From the NCBI RefSeq assembly GCF_000499385.1, contig NW_013651812.1, positions 124,001 through 188,000 of the forward strand: 64,000 nucleotides of DNA, given 5' to 3'. Shown here one piece after another: positions 59,101 through 64,000 of this stretch. The stretch comes from Eimeria necatrix (Eukaryota; Apicomplexa; Conoidasida; Eucoccidiorida; Eimeriidae). Position numbers and translations under genes: made by a program. The notes under the pieces were generated by a model that made no database searches, was not told the origin of the DNA, and saw only the letters and a program-made list of their open reading frames with translations. Position 1 is the first letter of the stretch. Every line of letters starts with the position of its first letter.

Positions 59101-61113
59101 TCCTCATCTCCTTCCAAAGCCCGGCCACGTAAAGCCAGCTGAACGCGAATACTAGACAGAACGGAGCTGAGGAAAGAAAATCAAGGTTTACCTGGGCAAG
59201 AGTCTTGAAATGAGATCCGCAGACCACTTCTCAAGAGCTTCAGGCAACACAGTGTGGTTCGTATAGTTGAAACAGCGCCTTGTCAAGTCCCAGGCGGTGT
59301 CCCAGTCCAGGCCCTCTACGTCCAACAGGATCCGCATCAACTCCGGGATGGCTATGGTTGGGTGTGTGTCGTTCAGCTGGCACTGAATCTTGTCCGGCAG
59401 TTCCTTCCAGTCGCGACCAGGCACTTTCTTGAAGCGACGAAGCACATCTTGGATTGTGGCGCAGCAGAAGAAGTACTGCTGCTTCAGCCGTAGCTCCTTT
59501 CCTTCCATGGTGTTGTCGTTCGGGTACAGCACCGCCGAAATCGACTCCGCATTCTGCCGTTCTCGCACAGATTCCAGGTAACGCCCGACGTCAAACAAGT
59601 GGAAGTCGAACTCCTTAGACGGGCAGGCCTTCCACAGCCGTAGGTTGATCGTATTGTACGTGTCGAATCCCGGAATAGGCGTATCGTAGGCCATAGCCTG
59701 CACTATCTCGCCCCCAACCCATTTGCTGCGCATGCGTCCGCTCTGAGGGTCCCTATACTCCTTAACGCTGCCGTAAATGCGGACGGCGTACGTGCAATCT
59801 GGCCGCTCGATCTCCCATGGGTTCGACAGAGTCAACCAGTAATCAGGGTACTCCACCTGTCGTCCATTCACTATCTTCTGCTCAAATATGCCGTACGTGT
59901 AACGAATGCCGTAACCCCAGCAAGGCAAGTTCAGAGTAGCCATCGAGTCTAGGAAACAAGCAGCCAAACGACCTGCAGACGGACAAAAGAAACAAACAAA
60001 CGGTGAGTGAGCAGGTGGCCTAAGGCCACCAAAGACCACTAAAAGAATGCGTTCTCAGCTCCAGGTACACCCTAAATACAGGAATGTGTTCTCAACTCCA
60101 GGTACACCCTAAATAGAGGCAGCGTTGAAGCATACGCACCGAGACCGCCATTGCCTAGAGCCGGGTCGTGTTCGAACTCGTAGAGCTGCTCCAAACTGAA
60201 ACCCAAATCTGCAAGGGCCGTGCGGTAGTTTTTCTCAATGTCCAAATTAACCAACGCATTTTGGAAAGCTGTACAGAACAGAGCAGATAAAGAAGACTGC
60301 CTGTCCCACTACTGGCCAGCGCATTTCGAAAAGCCGTACGGAACAGAGCGGATAGAAAAAGAAGACCACCGTGCCCACTAGGGACCACATGTGAGCAGAG
60401 GCCGCAGACAAACACTGCATGTGAGCATGCAGCCCGGCCATTCCAGACAGAGATTCGGATCCTCGTCGCACAACGGTGTTGGGTATCTCGTGCAGACAAC
60501 TGGGTAGCCTGAACCTGAACGGGAGAGTCAGCGGTAAATTCGGAATGTGTCAGGCCTCACCGCGACCTAGGAGGAACTCAAGGGAAAGGTAGTAGGCCCG
60601 CTTTACGTCCTTCTCATGGAAGAAGGCATTGGTGTCATTGAGGGTCTCAATCAAACGGTCGCGAACAGAGAAAGCAGCTGCTCGGTAACACGACTCCGGG
60701 TCGAGGTTGAAGCGGGTCTTAGCTAGGGTGTACTCCTACGGAAATATAGCAAAATTGCTGCACAAGCGGTCTTGCTCAGCCAAAACTGCATCATTTGCTG
60801 TGTGCAGTATGATAAAATTCGCTGCAAAGAGAGGAGTCCCATGCACACCTGGACTGAATTAGAAAGCGACGCGACCTACCACGTGGTTGACTATGCTTCT
60901 CTGGATGGAATGTACATCAGAAGGAAGATAGGTTTCCATCAGCTTCCACAGTTTCTCCTTTTTATCGTCCGCATGCGGGTCTTCTACGACGTTGTACATT
61001 CCTGGTATCGTCCTGGGCACGGCACCAGTTAGTTTAGAAAAGGAAGCCTTGCGCTTCATTTCCCAGTGCTGGTTGGTGTCCCTGGTAAACACATCCTCAA
61101 CTCCGGTCGCCAT
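56124..61113 (-). CDS. Glycogen/amylopectin phosphorylase (GT35)
   Basis: Eight exons join in phase on the minus strand: 61113-60880, 60735-60561, 60268-60140, 59972-59192, 58784-58025, 57583-57335, 56957-56700, 56453-56124; 971 residues (rabbit muscle enzyme about 842). It releases glucose-1-phosphate from alpha-1,4 glucan, here presumably cytosolic amylopectin. Landmarks in order: [92 protein letters not shown], then the pyridoxal-phosphate site [11 protein letters not shown] with Lys732 (usual TSNMKF, so Met to Ile) and [10 protein letters not shown], and [18 protein letters not shown]. Residues 20-29 ([10 protein letters not shown]) resemble the N-terminal regulatory phosphosite of vertebrate phosphorylase. 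A polar Asn/Ser-rich tail of about 80 residues follows EKIWGIS. Introns 2 and 3 carry tandem duplications. Confidence 0.95.
60044..60116. repeat. Two-copy tandem repeat, about 36 bases, in intron 3
   Basis: 60044-60079 and 60081-60116 share GTTCTCAGCTCCAGGTACAC-like sequence through CCCTAAATA with few differences. Both lie wholly within intron 3 of the phosphorylase gene. Confidence 0.75.
60256..60379. repeat. Tandem duplication spanning the exon 3 acceptor of phosphorylase
   Basis: 60256-60310 and 60321-60379 are diverged copies (GCATTTTGGAAAGCTGTACA versus GCATTTCGAAAAGCCGTACG). The first contains the real exon 3 start (acceptor CTGTACAG, coding FQNA). The second carries a matching FRNA-coding relic in intron 2, where CAG has become CGG so the acceptor AG is lost. 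Confidence 0.75.
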
Positions 61114-64000
61114 TTTCACAAAGTAGGTTAGGAAGCGCAAATACGAGAAGAGAAGAAAGAAGGCGAGGAAGTAAGTGGAACGAGACCTTCGCAGCCGAAC
61201 GGCTCCCTCCTCCAGGCGAGGAAGCAACGACACACTGACCCAGCTTAGCAACGGCCGAGGAAGGGCCTTATAGCGCAATGAAGTAAAGAAATATAGAAGA
61301 AACCCGTGAGAACTTGTATGGCGCTAAGTCGCCACCAGAACCAGCTGAACGCAGCCACTTCTAGGGTGTGCTGCCGTTCACGTGTGCGTGCACCATACCA
61401 TCGCCAGGCTGAGGCGGCTGCGGAGAAGTTCACGGCGCTGGGTTCCACACAGTCCTGCACCAGACTTCAACGAAGGATAGATGGCATTTGTCTTGCTCCG
61501 TGAATTCGTGTTAATGTATTCTTACATTGCCTTCTATGTGTAGCATAACTTGGCGGCACGCACACACCCTTCAAGTCAGCTGCTGCGGCCACCCAACGCA
61601 CAGCCGACAACGCAAACCCACGAACACTAAACATACTTTTTGAGAAATGTACTATATGCCAGGAGCGTTTCCTTTGTTTCTGAAGCAGCGTCTCGTGCCT
61701 AGCAGTTTCGCGTAGAGTTGCCGGCAGCCGAGGCTTTAGCAACAACAGCAGTGTAGCTATGACTGCGCAGTTGCCGTGTAAGCTTCTGTAGAAACAGTGC
61801 AGCTCGGCAGTCTATATCGGTTGCTACCCATGCATGCCCTGTGCGCTTCCTTCGACTGTTGCAGTGGCAGCGGCTCTTTTCACCACTGACATATCATACG
61901 CGAGCACTAGAGCACATACCTGGTGATATCGATGTGATGGTAGTTAGGGTACGCATAAAGGCGAACTTCTGGCAATCCTTAACCTGAGTGGAAGCCTGTT
62001 CCGCGTTCAAACTGCCGTGAATCCATCTCTGCAGTGCGACTTCTGTACCAGTAAACTCTCCTAAGCATACTTTTAAAATCAGTAGCGCGTAATCAGGCCA
62101 TGTTTGAACAGATTGGCCCTAGGAAAAAGTAGCATAGTCAGTAGAGACAACGGCCTAATGCGCCGAAGCTTGGAAAACGTGGGGCTGAGCAGGTGTGACT
62201 CGCGAAAACATGTTTTGGCAGAAATGGTGACAGGCAGAGCAGATCAGATGTTAGTGTCATAGGTGTACCACTATAGAAGTGCACGCTGGCCGGACGAGAC
62301 AGAGGAAATGGAATACGTAGGGAGCCCGCTGCTCCCTTGAGCAGCCATCTTAGCGACAATCATTACGAAGTGCCATCAGGTACTGTTCGTGCAAAGTGTT
62401 TCCGTATTGTTCGTGCTCAGAGGGATACCCATGGGTCGCAACTGCTTGCACGATAGCATTTATGGGGGGAAATGCTTTCAGCCTCCAGCAATAAATGCCT
62501 GTTGATGCGCCGAACATTCCAAAAGAAACAATTGTGCAGCTTCGTTACGCTTTGCTACTCTCAGTCCCAGTTGTTCGTCCTTGTAGACTGAATATCAGCG
62601 TTAGCAACCAGCCTCGCGATCGGCTACCGTGCTTATATATGTCATATGTTTGCTAATGAAACTAAATTGTGACCCACGAGTGGAGAAAAACATGGGAACT
62701 CATGAGCTATTCTTTAAGGGAGAGCCAGCAAAAGAGGACAAGGCGCTAACTGGGACGCAGAAACTCACGGTGCTGACAGCATTGCCCCCAAACTGCCTTC
62801 ACTGGATGATCAGTTCAAAGCAGAATTCACAAGACGAGAACAATCACATAACGTCTTGTAGATGTATGACACTATGAGTTTCTGGAGAGAAATCGCGCAC
62901 CCAAGAAATGCTGGTTGCTAATGATTGTTCAAGGGGCACTGGAAGCATTTTCTTTTTCCTATCTTATGCCTGTGGTACCGGATCAGCGTACTTTTACTTT
63001 CCACGCGGGCAAAGTGCGGGGTAAGTCAGTCTTTTGTGGCTGGCCTTGAGTGCCGTATCCCGCGTTAGGTAAGTCCAAAACACGCTATGCAATTTAATTC
63101 ATGGATTTTATACTACCGAAGATACCATGCTTGTAAAAATGATTCCTAAGACACCCGGCCGTGTCCAACTGCATTGCCCTCACAAGAACTAACGTGCCTA
63201 CAGGCCTCACGATTGTCTAAAGCTCGTTTACCTTTCGCTGTGCTAACGAACAAAAGCACTTGGTTTGAATGCACTAGCGTTCTTGATGCGCACAGCAGGA
63301 ACAACCTCTGCCTAGTAGTTATGTCAAGCCAAAGCTCCTCCAAATAATGCTGCTCTATCATGGCGAAAAGTCCGTAGGCACATTCAAAGGAAAGATGGTT
63401 GCTGACACTTTAGTGGGGAGAGTACGCGGCAGTCCCACTGTATACTCAAGCAAAGTCGAACAGCCCGCTTTCCAGAGAACCCATGTAAGGCTATGGCAGC
63501 TAACTTCTTTGCGAGTGCTGGGGTAACCCATGGAATTTTCGTTTTTGCATAAATTCTTCAACCCTGCATTCAGTCACTATGGCCGAATGGCCGGTAGAAC
63601 CTGTACAGGAGCGTTTCGTGTCCAGGTACCTATTTAATATGTACACGCACAGGCAGGTCATGAGACCCTGCGTTTTAAAGCACACAGAAAACCTGCCAGT
63701 GCAAACAAGTACGCCAGTGCAACCTCCGTTCGTGTTTTGTCAAGCGGCCTTGATGACTCTTCTGGTTACTACCAGCACTGTACGCATGGCTTCGACTCGC
63801 TTGCTGCGTCTCAAGGACAGAACTCAGAAAATGTATATTTCGGGCAGAGCCTCTGTATCTTGGCGACTAGCGTCGCGTGAGTCCCTCCCAATATACATGC
63901 TTTAAGTTCAACAAACAGGCAAGCGAATTGGAAGATCAACACCTACTTCATTGCTGGCCTCGGATTGGTCAACCCTGGCCAGGCGCAGCGCTTCATTCTG
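61114..64000. other. No supported gene; upstream of phosphorylase
   Basis: The phosphorylase frame is open upstream to 61278 but begins convincingly at the ATG at 61113. A possible isolated minus-strand exon lies at 61977-61920 (see findings). Other frames, including an ATG-started one at 63579-63905 (108 codons), show no motif. The window edge may cut a further gene. Confidence 0.35.
61920..61977 (-). CDS. Possible isolated exon (LPEVRLYAYPNYHHIDITR)
   Basis: Between an AG at 61978 and a good donor CACCAG|GTATGT after 61920, one frame reads LPEVRLYAYPNYHHIDITR, which has the composition of folded protein. No partner exon was found on either side, and I recognise no family. A stop lies just upstream in the same frame, so an acceptor at TTAAG is required. 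Confidence 0.2.

Overview
The window looks like nuclear DNA of a coccidian apicomplexan, most like Eimeria (Cyclospora is an alternative). The signs are intron-rich genes with short GT-AG introns, very frequent CAG/GCN triplet tracts that encode Ala, Gln and Ser runs inside otherwise ordinary proteins, axonemal genes as expected of a protist with flagellated microgametes, and a glycogen-type phosphorylase with an N-terminal phosphosite-like motif as in amylopectin-storing coccidia. Nothing bacterial, viral or transposon-like was recognised, and no tRNA or rRNA was found. Most open frames are shadows. Gene models were accepted mainly where exons joined in phase across plausible splice sites and matched a known family in order.

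Layout. 1.4-4.0 kb (+): CFAP53-like axonemal coiled-coil protein. About 5.8-12.0 kb (+): MYCBPAP-like protein that appears to run into a degenerate phosphoglycerate-kinase-like domain. 13.4-16.1 kb (-): KIN17, ten exons, complete. 18.3-19.7 kb (-): unrecognised protein of 407 residues. 22.7-23.4 kb (+): small hydrophobic protein, possibly PEX13-like. 24.4-25.0 kb (-): clathrin-adaptor sigma-type longin protein. 28.0-30.1 kb (+): alpha/beta hydrolase of the monoacylglycerol-lipase type with a poly-Ala N-terminus. 31.7-35.8 kb (-): two weak, low-complexity gene candidates. 39.1-40.3 kb (+): MGLC-starting protein, probably myristoylated and palmitoylated. 41.2-44.6 kb (-): secreted or plastid-routed HAD-like protein with apparently lost catalytic residues. 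46.8-48.7 kb (-): Ser-rich single-pass membrane protein. 49.1-53.1 kb (+): NADP isocitrate dehydrogenase, seven exons. 56.1-61.1 kb (-): glycogen/amylopectin phosphorylase, eight exons. The last 2.9 kb has no supported gene.

How the genes fit together. CFAP53 and the MYCBPAP-like gene are neighbours on one strand, and both families are axonemal. Isocitrate dehydrogenase (mitochondrial) and phosphorylase (cytosolic reserve polysaccharide) belong to central carbon metabolism. KIN17 is nuclear. The remaining genes concern membranes or trafficking or are unrecognised. There are no operons; the order otherwise looks like ordinary eukaryotic gene scatter. Two genes use an apparent GC-AG intron with the same donor context.
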